64,000 nucleotides of DNA from Streptococcus vestibularis (lineage in GTDB: Bacteria; Bacillota; Bacilli; Lactobacillales; Streptococcaceae). A program made the position numbers and the translations under genes. Each line of letters opens with the position of its first letter. Position 1 is the first letter of the stretch. The notes beneath the pieces were generated by a model. That model saw nothing but the letters and a program-made list of their open reading frames with translations, was not told the origin of the DNA and ran no database searches. Where the stretch lies: positions 62,001-126,000 of the forward strand of contig JAABLG010000003.1 of the NCBI GenBank assembly GCA_010604095.1, read 5' to 3'. This document shows, piece after piece, positions 1 to 8,163 of this stretch.

Positions 1-259
1 TGCAATTATTATTGCCATCGTTTCAGCTGCCATTTCAACGCCACTCAACGTCATCTTTTGGGGTGGTCAGACCGGTATCGCTTGGGGTGACTCATTGTTT
101 GCGGTAATGGTCGCCAATCATGCACCAGTGTGGTTGGCCTCATTTATCGATGAGTTTGTCTTGGATGTTTTGGATAAAGTCTGCGTGGCCTACCTGGCAT
201 TCTTCATCTATCGTCAGCTACCGAAGCGGATGGTGCACTTCTTTAGCGGTGATAAATGA
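1..259 (+). CDS. ECF transporter S component (3' end only)
   Basis: This reading frame is open from the window edge and ends with a TGA that overlaps the ATG of the next gene (ATGA), so about 85 C-terminal residues are visible. They are hydrophobic and include the stretches STPLNVIFWGGQTG and WGDSLF, then two membrane-like segments and a basic tail (YRQLPKRM). The T component and two ATPases follow directly. From that context it is inferred to be the membrane substrate-binding S subunit of an energy-coupling factor vitamin or metal transporter. The substrate cannot be read from this fragment. It could also be a multidomain membrane protein whose last part is S-like. Confidence 0.6.
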   Translation, partial: AIIIAIVSAAISTPLNVIFWGGQTGIAWGDSLFAVMVANHAPVWLASFIDEFVLDVLDKVCVAYLAFFIYRQLPKRMVHFFSGDK

Positions 260-1050
260 TGACTGATCAAACATTGATTTCTGGAGCGCCACGGGTCAAG
301 CTCAAGTGGTACCAGGTGATCGATCCGATTACTAAGCTCTTGTTCATCTTGGACATGACGTTGTTGAGCTTTGCCAGTATGAATTTATTGCTTCAGGTCG
401 GATTAATTCTTGTCGCAACACTGCTATTGTTATTTTCCAAATTGAGTTCTACCATCTTTAAGGCGCTGGGATTCAGCCTGTTTCTGATTTGCACCATGCT
501 GATCATCCAAGGGTTATTTTACAGTCGTAATCAAACTGTGCTGTTTTCTGTGCTTGGGGTGTCGTTCTACAAAGAAGGCCTGATTTACGCCACCACTCTG
601 GGTTGTCGAGTTTTGGTGATTATTTTGACCAGTGGCTTTTTTATGGTGACCACGAGTATTTCAGAAAACGCGACCTATTTGGAACTGTCCGGATTGTCTT
701 ATAAAACCGTCTACGTTCTGATGTCGGTGTGTTATATTTTGCCGGAAATGATGCGCAATATGCGGAAAATCCAGCAGGCACAAAAAGTTCGCGGAACCAA
801 TCCGCAAAAAACGTTGATTCAGAAATCAAAGTCAGTCCTGCCGGTTCTAATTCCATTGGTGATTAAGACCTTGGATCAATCGATGGCGCGGTCGATTTCT
901 CTCCAACTGAGAGGTTTTGATAATCCCAACCGGACTGTCAGAACCTCCCAGTGCGTGTATCGCCTGTCGCGGACGCTGCACATTGGTCTGACTGGATTGG
1001 CAATTTTATTGATTGGGTGGAAGATATGGACGAAGATAAACTTATTGTAA
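256..1050 (+). CDS. ECF transporter T component (EcfT/CbiQ family)
   Basis: This is a 264-residue integral membrane protein with about five hydrophobic segments. The cytosolic part carries the two arginine-containing coupling motifs known for EcfT: one around QKVRGTNP (about residue 176) and one at MARSISLQLRGF (about residue 210). In this family these helices contact the two ATPases and pass energy to the S subunit. The start overlaps the upstream stop by 4 nt, and the 3' end overlaps the first ATPase gene by 25 nt, so the four genes are translationally coupled. Base and codon use (many CGG, CTG, CCG and GGC codons) differs from the streptococcal genes beyond position 2800. Confidence 0.85.
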   Translation: MMTDQTLISGAPRVKLKWYQVIDPITKLLFILDMTLLSFASMNLLLQVGLILVATLLLLFSKLSSTIFKALGFSLFLICTMLIIQGLFYSRNQTVLFSVLGVSFYKEGLIYATTLGCRVLVIILTSGFFMVTTSISENATYLELSGLSYKTVYVLMSVCYILPEMMRNMRKIQQAQKVRGTNPQKTLIQKSKSVLPVLIPLVIKTLDQSMARSISLQLRGFDNPNRTVRTSQCVYRLSRTLHIGLTGLAILLIGWKIWTKINLL

Positions 1051-1862
1051 TTGAAAATTTGACCACCCGTTATCCGGGTACTGAGCAACCACAACTGCGT
1101 CAGATTAACGCGGAGGTTCATACCGACCAGGTGGTTGGGATTATCGGGAATAGCCACTCCGGCAAATCGACTTTGTGCCGTGTGCTGGCAGGGGTCATTC
1201 CCAAAATTGTGTCTGCTGAGATTGAGGGCGACTGGCACATGTTTGGCCAGCGAGTGTCCGACAATTGGCCCGTTTATAATGCCATGAATGGAGTTGTACT
1301 GCAAAATCCAGCTGGCCAACTAAGCGGGTTGGCAGACACGGTTGCCGATGAAATCGCCTTTGACTTGATTAATCAGGGAATGGCTGAAGAACTGATTCAA
1401 AAACGGGTTGAAGAAGTTGCCACGCAAATGGGGCTGATTGAACAGTTGAATTTGCGTCCCGAGAGCCTTTCCGGTGGTCAGATCCAGCGGTTGGCAATTG
1501 CCACGGCGATTGTGGCTAATCCGGCTGTTTTGATTATGGATGATCCGACCAGTCAGATGGATCCCCTTGGCCGCCGGCAATTTTTCCAATGGCTGGCCCA
1601 AGTCAAAGAGACGACTGTCTTCATTGTCACCAGTGAAATTGACGATTTGTGCGAAGTTGCCGACGTTGTGTGGGTGCTGCACGAGGGTCAAATGGTAGCC
1701 CAGGGCAGGCCGGGTGAGGTGTTTAATCATTTGGCAGCTGACTGGCAGATTCCAGCCCCGACAATCCAGCAACTTGCTCAAAAAATGGATTGGCACTTGG
1801 CTGATGGCCGGTATACGGTGAATGGCGCTGATCTGAAGGAGGTTCGTTATGTCCACAATTGA
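1026..1862 (+). CDS. ECF transporter ATPase subunit A (first)
   Basis: This is an ABC ATPase of about 278 residues. The chosen start is the ATG at 1026 (MDEDKLIVIENLTTRY), inside the end of the T-component gene. The frame stays open back to an upstream start at 951, but the extra residues do not resemble the family. Visible motifs are Walker A GNSHSGKST, signature LSGGQIQR, and Walker B VLIMDDPTSQMDP, in which Asp replaces the usual Glu after the Walker Asp. The H-loop region reads VTSEIDD and lacks the usual His. Taken at face value, one of the two composite ATP sites would be hydrolytically weak, an asymmetry known in heterodimeric ABC proteins. It pairs with the next gene. Confidence 0.82.
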   Translation: MDEDKLIVIENLTTRYPGTEQPQLRQINAEVHTDQVVGIIGNSHSGKSTLCRVLAGVIPKIVSAEIEGDWHMFGQRVSDNWPVYNAMNGVVLQNPAGQLSGLADTVADEIAFDLINQGMAEELIQKRVEEVATQMGLIEQLNLRPESLSGGQIQRLAIATAIVANPAVLIMDDPTSQMDPLGRRQFFQWLAQVKETTVFIVTSEIDDLCEVADVVWVLHEGQMVAQGRPGEVFNHLAADWQIPAPTIQQLAQKMDWHLADGRYTVNGADLKEVRYVHN

Positions 1863-2649
1863 ACTGAGCAACCTGACGTTCACTTATCCGGAACGGTCCT
1901 TTAGCTTGGATGTTGAAGACAAACACTTCGCCGAACCGATGGTGGCGATTGTCGGCCAAAATGGTGCCGGTAAATCAACGCTCTTCAAATTGTTGACGGG
2001 CTTGCTGACACCACAAACCGGTGTGATTAAGATCGATGGAGAAAATTTTAATGATCTTAAACCAGTCGAAAAGTTACTGAAGGTTGGGATTACTTTTCAG
2101 AATCCTGACGATCAGCTTTTCAACCCGACCGTTCAACGAGAGGTGGAGTGGAGTGTCGCGCAGGTCATGGATGACCACGACACGATTACGAGGCGGGCTT
2201 TAGCGGCTCTAAAAAGAGTTGGCTTGGATGATAAAGCAGCTGAAAGTCCATATGACCTGTCATTGTCGGAACGCAAGCTGTTGAGCGTTGCCACAGTTTT
2301 GGCAGTGGATCCGGCGATTTATTTATTTGATGAGCCGATGATGTCGCTTGATTGGGAAAGCCGGCGCAAGTTGACCGCAATTTTCCATCAGTTGGCTGAT
2401 TCGGGCCACCAAGTTGTGACCATCACCCATGACATGGATTGGGTCGCTGCCGAGTTTGAGTCGGTGTATGTTATGGAACACGGGGAGTTTGGCTTCGCCG
2501 GCAGTCCACGGGAATTGTTCAGCGATCACGAACTTGTCCAGCGAGTGGGATTACTACCACCGCGGATTATGGACATAGCGGAGTCGCTGGGTGATTCACA
2601 GACATATTTATCGGTTAATGATTATTGCCAGAAAAATCGAGATGTATAG
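1849..2649 (+). CDS. ECF transporter ATPase subunit A' (second)
   Basis: This is a 266-residue ABC ATPase starting with ATG 14 nt before the end of the previous gene, after a GAAGGAGG-type ribosome site. It has Walker A GQNGAGKST, a Q-loop (TFQNPDDQLF, the form typical of EcfA proteins), Walker B IYLFDEPMMSLDW and an H-loop VTITHDMDW. The signature motif is degenerate: LSLSERKLL instead of LSGGQ. So Walker B and the switch His are intact here, while the signature is intact in its partner, as expected for a heterodimer with one competent site. It closes an S-T-A-A operon of probable foreign origin. Confidence 0.83.
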   Translation: MSTIELSNLTFTYPERSFSLDVEDKHFAEPMVAIVGQNGAGKSTLFKLLTGLLTPQTGVIKIDGENFNDLKPVEKLLKVGITFQNPDDQLFNPTVQREVEWSVAQVMDDHDTITRRALAALKRVGLDDKAAESPYDLSLSERKLLSVATVLAVDPAIYLFDEPMMSLDWESRRKLTAIFHQLADSGHQVVTITHDMDWVAAEFESVYVMEHGEFGFAGSPRELFSDHELVQRVGLLPPRIMDIAESLGDSQTYLSVNDYCQKNRDV

Positions 2650-2767
2650 AAAAAGTCACCTCTGCGGGTTTTCCAGGTTGAAGGATTAACTTCAGCTTCT
2701 GGCAAGAACTCACGGTTATTTTCTATCATTTGTCAAGTCTATCAAGGCTTTAAGTAAAAAAAAGAGA

Positions 2768-2805
2768 TAAGACAGTATCTATTCTGAGGTTACTGTCTTA
2801 TTTTT
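2768..2805 (+). terminator. Rho-independent terminator after the ECF operon
   Basis: A perfect 10-bp stem (TAAGACAGTA at 2768-2777 with TACTGTCTTA at 2791-2800) is followed by five T residues. An A-run before the stem would let it work on the minus strand too. It lies between the ECF block and the pnuC remnant. Confidence 0.8.
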
Positions 2806-2816
2806 AACACTTTTAG

Positions 2817-3179
2817 ATCTATCAAGCCCAGTTCAAAAAAGAACAGCAGGAATTTGTTGCCCGTAAATTGGATACGGTGGGATGGACTAAGTACCTATCA
2901 ATTAGTGTACTTTGGTGGTTAGCTTTTGGTCTAATTTACCAGTCAATTGGAGCTAATCGTCCTTATCGTGATTCTATTACCGATGCGACAAATGGTGTTG
3001 GTCAGCTCTTGATGACAGCTGTTTACCGTGAACAATGGATTTTTTGGGCTGCTACTAATGTTTTCTCTATCTACCTCTGGTGGGGAGAAAGCCTTCAAAT
3101 TCAAGGGAAATACTTCATTTATCTTATCAACAGTCTAGTTGGTTGGTACCAATGGAGCAAGGCGGCAAAGAAAGCTTAA
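2817..3179 (+). pseudogene. pnuC: 5'-truncated PnuC-type nicotinamide riboside/mononucleotide transporter
   Basis: The frame is open from just after a TAG at 2814 to the TAA at 3177-3179, giving about 120 residues. These include QSIGANRPYRDSITDATNGV, REQWIFWAATNVFSIYLWW and a LVGWYQWSKA tail, which match the C-terminal half of PnuC transporters. Family members are normally about 220-260 residues, so the N-terminal half is missing. The first possible start is a TTG at 2868, with no ribosome site. The missing 5' part coincides with the end of the foreign-looking ECF block, so the gene was probably broken by that insertion or by an assembly join. Confidence 0.7.
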
Positions 3180-3203
3180 TACTTATGTTTATCAATTAAT
3201 AAG

Positions 3204-3225
3204 AGGATCCAGTAGGGTCCTTTTT
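3204..3225 (+). terminator. Terminator after the pnuC remnant
   Basis: A 7-bp stem (AGGATCC with GGGTCCT, one G-T pair) around a 4-base loop is followed by a T-run. Confidence 0.65.
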
Positions 3226-3252
3226 GTGTGTTTTTACAGTGAAGCAAAAGTC

Positions 3253-3300
3253 TTGCTTTTCTTTTTATTTGTGTTATACTTGTTCTTGTGTCAGATACAA
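3253..3300 (+). promoter_or_regulatory. Promoter and operator of the Rrf2 regulator gene
   Basis: A -35 box TTGCTT (3253-3258), a 16-nt spacer and a -10 box TATACT (3275-3280) are visible. Directly over the -10 and start region lies a palindrome-like site at 3280-3300. Its right half AGATACAA (3293-3300) and 5-nt centre (GTGTC) match the better site at 3785-3805; its left half (TTGTTCTT) is degenerate. This suggests weak autorepression. Confidence 0.65.
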
Positions 3301-3319
3301 GTTATCTAAAGGAGTTTAT

Positions 3320-3751
3320 ATGGATACAAAATTTTCAGTAGCCTTACATATCCTAACCATGATTAGTGAGAGCAAGGATACCTTAAGTTCTCAAGCACTA
3401 GCAACTAGCGTTGGCACCAATGCGAGTTACATTCGAAAGGTAATCGCCTTATTGAAAAATGCTGGACTGATCCAGTCTCAGCAAGGAAAAACGGGCTACC
3501 AACTTAGTAAATCGCCAAAGGACATCACCTTACTTAACATTTATTTTGCGACACAAGAAGTCAGCCACATCAGCTTATTTCCTGTTCACCAAAATAGCAA
3601 TCCTGATTGTCCCGTTGGAAAACATATCCAAGGAGCCGTTTCACCACTATTTGCTAGCGCTGAAGCTCAACTTGAGAAGGAACTAGCCTACCAAACCTTA
3701 GAAGATGTCATTAACAATCTTTATAAAGATGCCAAACAAAAACGAAACTGA
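3320..3751 (+). CDS. Rrf2-family transcriptional regulator
   Basis: The product is 143 residues from ATG 3320, preceded by AAAGGAG. The N-terminal winged helix reads MDTKFSVALHILTMI, then SQALATSVGTNASYIRKVI with GLIQSQQGKTGYQLSK as the wing, as in the Rrf2/YwnA group. The region where Fe-S members (IscR, NsrR) carry three cysteines holds a single Cys at NPDCPVGKH, so cluster binding is unlikely and a one-cysteine redox switch is possible. The matching palindromes before this gene and before the quinone-reductase-like gene imply that it controls itself and the next three genes. Confidence 0.85.
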   Translation: MDTKFSVALHILTMISESKDTLSSQALATSVGTNASYIRKVIALLKNAGLIQSQQGKTGYQLSKSPKDITLLNIYFATQEVSHISLFPVHQNSNPDCPVGKHIQGAVSPLFASAEAQLEKELAYQTLEDVINNLYKDAKQKRN

Positions 3752-3779
3752 TTTGCATGCAGATCAGTTTTAAAAAGAC

Positions 3780-3805
3780 TATACTTGTATCTTTGTCAGA
3801 TACAA
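3780..3805 (+). promoter_or_regulatory. Rrf2 operator over the -10 box of the oxidoreductase operon
   Basis: A perfect 8-5-8 palindrome, TTGTATCT at 3785-3792 and AGATACAA at 3798-3805 around TTGTC, overlaps the last base of a TATACT box (3780-3785). The same geometry and right half occur before the regulator gene. No good -35 box was found at the usual distance. Confidence 0.65.
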
Positions 3806-3826
3806 CAAAAAAGAAAAGAGAAGACA

Positions 3827-4831
3827 ATGAAAGCTGCACAACATACATCATACAACAAAAAGAATATCACACTGAACATCACAGAAGTCGCTACACCAAG
3901 TATCACAGACAAAGAAGTTTTGGTCAAAGTCACTGCATCTGGGGTTAATCCTCTGGATAACATGATTTCCCGAGGAGAAGTCAAGATGATCGTCCCTTAC
4001 AAACTCCCACAAACTGCAGGTAATGAAGTGGTCGGTATCATTGAAGAGATTGGTAGCCAAGTCAAAAATCTCAAAGTCGGAGACCGAGTTTTTGGACGTT
4101 TACCACTCGATCATATTGGTGCCTTTGCAGAATACGTAGCTGTCGATAGTCAGGATCTAGCCAAGGTTCCAGACTATCTGTCTGACGAGGAAGCGGCTGC
4201 TGTACCTTTGACTGCCTTGACCATTATGCAAGCCCTAGAACTCATGGGAGCTCAAGCTGGCAAAACCATCTTTATCTCTGGTGGTACAGGCGGTGTCGGT
4301 GGGATGGCCATTCCGATTGCTAAGGCTAAAGGTTTGAAGGTCATTACCAATGGGGCTGGAGATAGCGCTGAGCGAGTTTTGAAGCTAGGAGCAGACCGCT
4401 TTATCGATTATAAAACAGAGGATTATACAAAAACTGTTAGCCAGGTTGATTATGTCCTCGATACTCTTGGTGGCGCTGAGACTGAAAAACAAATGTCTAT
4501 CATGAAAAAAGGTGGTCAGCTTGTTTCCCTCCGTGCTATGCCAAATGGTGACTTTGCCAAACGCATGAACCTGCCAAAATGGAAACAGATCCTACTTGGA
4601 CTAGCCGGTAGCAAATTTGATAAGATGGCTGACAAATACGGCGTTCACTACCATTTTATCTTTGTAGAAAGCAATGGCGCTCAATTACAAGAGGTAGCTG
4701 ACCTCTTTAGCAAATTAGAAATCAAACCATCTATCGATACAGTCTATCCATTTGAAGAAGTGAATAGCGCCTTAGACAAGATTGCTAATGGGCGCTCACG
4801 TGGAAAAACAGTCCTCAGCTTTAAGAAATAA
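3827..4831 (+). CDS. Medium-chain NADP-dependent quinone/enone oxidoreductase
   Basis: This is a 334-residue MDR-superfamily protein from ATG 3827 (MKAAQHTSYNKKNITLNI). The N-terminal GroES-like fold contains VKVTASGVNPLDNMISRGEV and the GNEVVGIIEEIG segment. The Rossmann fold has the nucleotide loop SGGTGGVGGMA followed by AKAKGLKVI. The zinc-ligand cysteine cluster of alcohol dehydrogenases is absent, so it belongs with zinc-independent quinone oxidoreductases. It is first in a three-gene run behind the Rrf2 operator, which suggests a role in electrophile or quinone stress. The substrate is not known. Confidence 0.85.
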   Translation: MKAAQHTSYNKKNITLNITEVATPSITDKEVLVKVTASGVNPLDNMISRGEVKMIVPYKLPQTAGNEVVGIIEEIGSQVKNLKVGDRVFGRLPLDHIGAFAEYVAVDSQDLAKVPDYLSDEEAAAVPLTALTIMQALELMGAQAGKTIFISGGTGGVGGMAIPIAKAKGLKVITNGAGDSAERVLKLGADRFIDYKTEDYTKTVSQVDYVLDTLGGAETEKQMSIMKKGGQLVSLRAMPNGDFAKRMNLPKWKQILLGLAGSKFDKMADKYGVHYHFIFVESNGAQLQEVADLFSKLEIKPSIDTVYPFEEVNSALDKIANGRSRGKTVLSFKK

Positions 4832-4844
4832 AAAGGAAAACACA

Positions 4845-5681
4845 ATGTCATATCTTACAACTAAAAATCAATACATCACTGTTGACGGGAACAAAATCGC
4901 CTATCGCGAACTCAGCAAAGGCAAATCAAAACTACCTCTTCTGATGCTGGTCCATTTGGCAGCAACCCTCGACAACTGGGATCCAAAACTCTTGGACTTG
5001 ATTGCTGAAAAGCACCATGTGATTGTGATCGACCTTCCTGGTGTCGGAGCCAGTCAAGGTAAGGTGGCTCCGACTATTCCAGGAATGGCTGAGCAGGCTT
5101 TTGCCATTATCAAGGCTTTGGGTCATGAGAAAATCAATTTGCTGGGTCTGTCTATGGGTGGCTTTATTGCTCAAGAAATGGTCCGAATTAAGCCTGATTT
5201 GGTCAACCGTCTCATCTTGGCAGGAACAGGACCTCGAGGAGGAAAAGAGGTCGATAAGGTTACAGGGAAAACATTTAACTATATGTTTAAAGCTGGACTC
5301 GAGCGCATCGATCCTAAACGCTATATCTTCTATAACCATGATGAACAAGGAAAAATCGAAGCTTTGAAAGTTCTTAGACGAATGGGAATGCGAACCAAGA
5401 AATTTGCGGACAAAGACATGAGTGTGCCTGGTTTCTTGACGCAACTCAAAGCTATTAAACGTTGGGGGAAAGATTCTCAAGACGACCTAAGAATTATCAC
5501 TCAACCAACCTTAATCGTCAACGGGGACAAGGATATGCAGGTTCCAACAGAAAATTCTTATGATATGCATGAGAAAATAAAAGATAGTAAGCTCATCATC
5601 TATCCAAATGCTGGGCATGGTTCGATCTTCCAATATGCAGAGGAGTTTTCAAAAGAACTCATTACTTTCTTGGAGGACTAA
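4845..5681 (+). CDS. Alpha/beta-fold hydrolase
   Basis: This is a 278-residue protein from ATG 4845 (MSYLTTKNQYITVDGNKIAY), with AAAAGGAAAA upstream. It shows the fold's landmarks: the oxyanion strand LLMLVHLAATLDNWDP, the nucleophile elbow GLSMGG (Ser near residue 108), an acid in VNGDKDMQVP, and the catalytic His in NAGHGSIFQ. The oxyanion segment has HLAA rather than the common HGGG or HGFP, so the substrate class is unclear. It lies 13 nt after the oxidoreductase gene and 1 nt before the SDR gene, so it is probably co-transcribed under the Rrf2 regulator. Confidence 0.82.
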   Translation: MSYLTTKNQYITVDGNKIAYRELSKGKSKLPLLMLVHLAATLDNWDPKLLDLIAEKHHVIVIDLPGVGASQGKVAPTIPGMAEQAFAIIKALGHEKINLLGLSMGGFIAQEMVRIKPDLVNRLILAGTGPRGGKEVDKVTGKTFNYMFKAGLERIDPKRYIFYNHDEQGKIEALKVLRRMGMRTKKFADKDMSVPGFLTQLKAIKRWGKDSQDDLRIITQPTLIVNGDKDMQVPTENSYDMHEKIKDSKLIIYPNAGHGSIFQYAEEFSKELITFLED

Positions 5682-5682
5682 T

Positions 5683-6555
5683 ATGGTCAAAACGATTCTA
5701 ATAACAGGTGCTACGGATGGCATTGGAAAGCACTTGGCAAAGAAATTGGCTAGTGAAGGGCATCAGGTCATTCTTCATGGACGCAATCCTCACAAACTGG
5801 AATTAGCGCTTCAAGAGGTTCGGGCCGTTTCCCTGAGAGGTAGAGTTTCTAGCTACTTGGCTGATTTTTCAAAATTAGATGATGTCTATCGATTTGTGGA
5901 GGAAATCAAGCGAGACTTTCAAAGGATCGATGTCTTGTTTAACAATGCAGGTCTGTATGCAGGGAAAGAGCGAAAAGCGAGTTCTGAAAACGTCGAACTA
6001 ACCTTTATGCTGTCTGTTCTGGTTCCCTATATTTTGACAACCGAGCTAAGTCCCTTGTTAGAAAAAGCGCCTGACGGTCGTGTCATTAATACTTCTTCCT
6101 ATATGCATCATTTTGCCAAGGTCAAGGATTTGGACTTTGGATTTGAGAACAACTATCATCCAGGATTGGCCTATAATAATTCCAAACTCTATACCATCTG
6201 GATGACCCGTTATTTGGCAAGAGACTTCCTTTTAAAAGGTTCAAATATCATCATCAATTCTTACCATCCGGGCTTGATTTCAACTAACTTAGGGAATAAT
6301 TCTAGTGATGAAAAGACGAAAAAGTCTCTCTTTGGACGCCTGATGAAATCTCTCTCGAAAGATCTAGATCAGGGAATTGAAACAGGATATTATCTCACTT
6401 TATCAGAGGAAGTCAGGGGCTTGACTGGCTACTATTTTGATGAAAAGAAAGTCAAGTCGGTATCTGAAAAAGTCTACTCATTTGAAAAAGCACAGAAATT
6501 GATGGATTACTGCCAAGAAAAGGTCAAAATTTTTAAAGAAAAGCAGGATTTTTAA
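5683..6555 (+). CDS. Short-chain dehydrogenase/reductase
   Basis: The product is 290 residues from ATG 5683, after TTGGAGGACTAAT. It has the SDR cofactor motif TGATDGIGKH, the DVLFNNAGLYAG stretch, a Ser in INTSSYM and the segment YNNSKLY, which supplies the YxxxK catalytic pair. The C-terminal extension is longer than in classical 250-residue SDRs and resembles the retinol dehydrogenase/WW-oxidoreductase-like group. It is the last gene of the putative Rrf2-controlled operon and is closed by a strong terminator. Confidence 0.83.
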   Translation: MVKTILITGATDGIGKHLAKKLASEGHQVILHGRNPHKLELALQEVRAVSLRGRVSSYLADFSKLDDVYRFVEEIKRDFQRIDVLFNNAGLYAGKERKASSENVELTFMLSVLVPYILTTELSPLLEKAPDGRVINTSSYMHHFAKVKDLDFGFENNYHPGLAYNNSKLYTIWMTRYLARDFLLKGSNIIINSYHPGLISTNLGNNSSDEKTKKSLFGRLMKSLSKDLDQGIETGYYLTLSEEVRGLTGYYFDEKKVKSVSEKVYSFEKAQKLMDYCQEKVKIFKEKQDF

Positions 6556-6581
6556 TTCCTTATTGATTTCTTAACTACCAA

Positions 6582-6616
6582 AAAACTCAAGTTTTCATTG
6601 ATAAAACTTGAGTTTT
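6582..6616. terminator. Bidirectional terminator between convergent genes
   Basis: A perfect 14-bp stem (6582-6595 with 6603-6616) with A-runs and T-runs on both sides separates the SDR gene from the minus-strand gene that follows. Confidence 0.85.
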
Positions 6617-6618
6617 TC

Positions 6619-6951
6619 TTAGATGAGGGCTAACAAAATGGTAAGAATCATAGCGATTCCAAGCCGAATGACATGGTGGGCTGGATTGAAGTTTTCTTTG
6701 TGCTTGCCATTCCAATAGGCTCCGTAGCAAATCAACCCACAACCAATCAGCCAAAGGGATAGTGCGACAATCGAGAAAAAGAAGTAGAGGAAGAGAGACA
6801 AAGTCGCAAGGCTACTTCCGATGAGGAGAAATTGATTTCCTAGAGTGTGATTTCCTTTTTTAACTTCAGAAAGGGAGGCCAATAAATGAAGCAGGACAAA
6901 AGCAAGCGCTAAGAAGACTGTGATGATGCTAAAGATGGGATAAAGTGACAT
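6619..6951 (-). CDS. Small integral membrane protein, unknown function
   Basis: The product is 110 residues with four hydrophobic segments (about 4-26, 41-61, 62-82 and 93-110) and short polar loops (SEVKKGNH and NGKHKENFNPAHH). I do not recognise a characterised family. It lies directly downstream of the HXXEE protein gene in the same direction and may share its transcript with the TetR gene further upstream. Confidence 0.6.
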   Translation of the reverse strand: MSLYPIFSIITVFLALAFVLLHLLASLSEVKKGNHTLGNQFLLIGSSLATLSLFLYFFFSIVALSLWLIGCGLICYGAYWNGKHKENFNPAHHVIRLGIAMILTILLALI

Positions 6952-6986
6952 AGATGTTTCCTTTCCAAGATATGATTGTCTGAGTA

Positions 6987-7457
6987 CTATTTTTTATGAC
7001 TGATTTTATGAAGAATCATAAATGATACTACAAGATTTAAAATAATAACCAATAAGGTAAAAAGTGAGTAACCATAAAGTTTAATTGGAAATTCATTTTT
7101 GAGATTGTAAAGAGCAAACAAACTTGTTAAAATGCCCGTTAACAAGCCAGGAACATATTTTCGAAGGACGATTGTCTGAATCAGATGTCCGAACACATGG
7201 TAGATATAAGCGATTATGATGCTTGCGTAAATGCTGTAGTTGTTAAACTGGTAACTAAGATATAGCGATGTCATTAGGATCAGAAATTGCTCCAAGACAA
7301 TGGCATTGAAAGCAAAAGGAGTGTAATAAGATAGGATTCGATTGTTTGGATACTGGATTGATATTTTTTTGACAAAGGATGGCATCCAAACGATTTCTTC
7401 CAGTTCGTGAAGCATGAAGAGTGATGGAAATAGAAAGTAAAATTGTACGCTGGTCAT
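6987..7457 (-). CDS. HXXEE-domain membrane protein
   Basis: The product is 156 residues with four or five hydrophobic segments. Near the N-terminus it carries HELEEIVWMP, the His-x-x-Glu-Glu motif that names the HXXEE family, and a second conserved His region YIYHVFGHLIQ. The family's function is not established; the conserved His/Glu pattern in the membrane suggests metal binding. It follows the TetR gene by 15 nt, so the regulator probably controls it. Confidence 0.7.
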   Translation of the reverse strand: MTSVQFYFLFPSLFMLHELEEIVWMPSFVKKISIQYPNNRILSYYTPFAFNAIVLEQFLILMTSLYLSYQFNNYSIYASIIIAYIYHVFGHLIQTIVLRKYVPGLLTGILTSLFALYNLKNEFPIKLYGYSLFTLLVIILNLVVSFMILHKISHKK

Positions 7458-7472
7458 TGAAAATACTCCCTT

Positions 7473-8012
7473 CTAGTTCGACCCCACTTTTAAAATCTCC
7501 AAATAAAACTGGGTCACTTCTTGTTCGGTGTAGGACTTGCCTTTTTTCAACCACCAGCTGAGGGTTTCGATGAAGTTGGTAACGACCAGATGCTTGAGAT
7601 AAGAATGAGGGATAGTTGGATGGGTCTTGATGAGTTCATCAGCCACCATTGGATAGACATCATGTTCTAGCTCTTTTCGCAGTTGCCGGATAAAATAATC
7701 GTTTTTAGAGAGTAAGAGACTGGTCACATGATCTTGATTTTTCTTGAAATGCTGAAAGATATGGGCCAGGTAGTCTTGTGGTGAGAGGTGTTCAGCACGC
7801 TCAAAGAGATGGTGAAAGAGTTTTTGACAGAGTTCATCCAGTAGTAACTCCTTACTCTCGTAATGGCTGTAAAAGGTCGAGCGCCCCACATCAGCAAGGT
7901 CTATGATTTCTTGAACCGTGATGGCCTCGTAGTCTTTTTGGTTGAGTAAGTGTAAGAAAGCCTGATAGATAGCTTTTCGAGTTTTGGTGATGCGACGATC
8001 CTGTGCTGTCAT
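7473..8012 (-). CDS. TetR/AcrR-family transcriptional regulator
   Basis: The product is 179 residues from ATG 8012 (MTAQDRRITKTRKAIYQAFL). The frame extends to a GTG at 8048, but family members normally begin at this MTxQDRR segment. The TetR helix-turn-helix reads ITVQEIIDLADVGRSTFYSHYESKELLL. The C-terminal domain is of the short TetR type (ETLSWWLKKGKSYTEQEV). It precedes the HXXEE and small membrane genes in the same direction. Confidence 0.82.
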   Translation of the reverse strand: MTAQDRRITKTRKAIYQAFLHLLNQKDYEAITVQEIIDLADVGRSTFYSHYESKELLLDELCQKLFHHLFERAEHLSPQDYLAHIFQHFKKNQDHVTSLLLSKNDYFIRQLRKELEHDVYPMVADELIKTHPTIPHSYLKHLVVTNFIETLSWWLKKGKSYTEQEVTQFYLEILKVGSN

Positions 8013-8163
8013 ATGGACACTTAGAACAAACTGTTCAGTAACGTACACCCTAAACGGTTTGCCCCTATCCTTTCTGTTGATAGTATTGGATAATAGATAA
8101 AGAAGAGAAGAGATAATAGTCTCATTTCTCAGAATATCTATAGAAATAAATGTTTGACGCAGT

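Noticed and set aside
2815..2820. AGATCT at the junction of the foreign-looking block and pnuC
   Set aside because: A six-base restriction site occurs by chance; it is not evidence of a cloning join.
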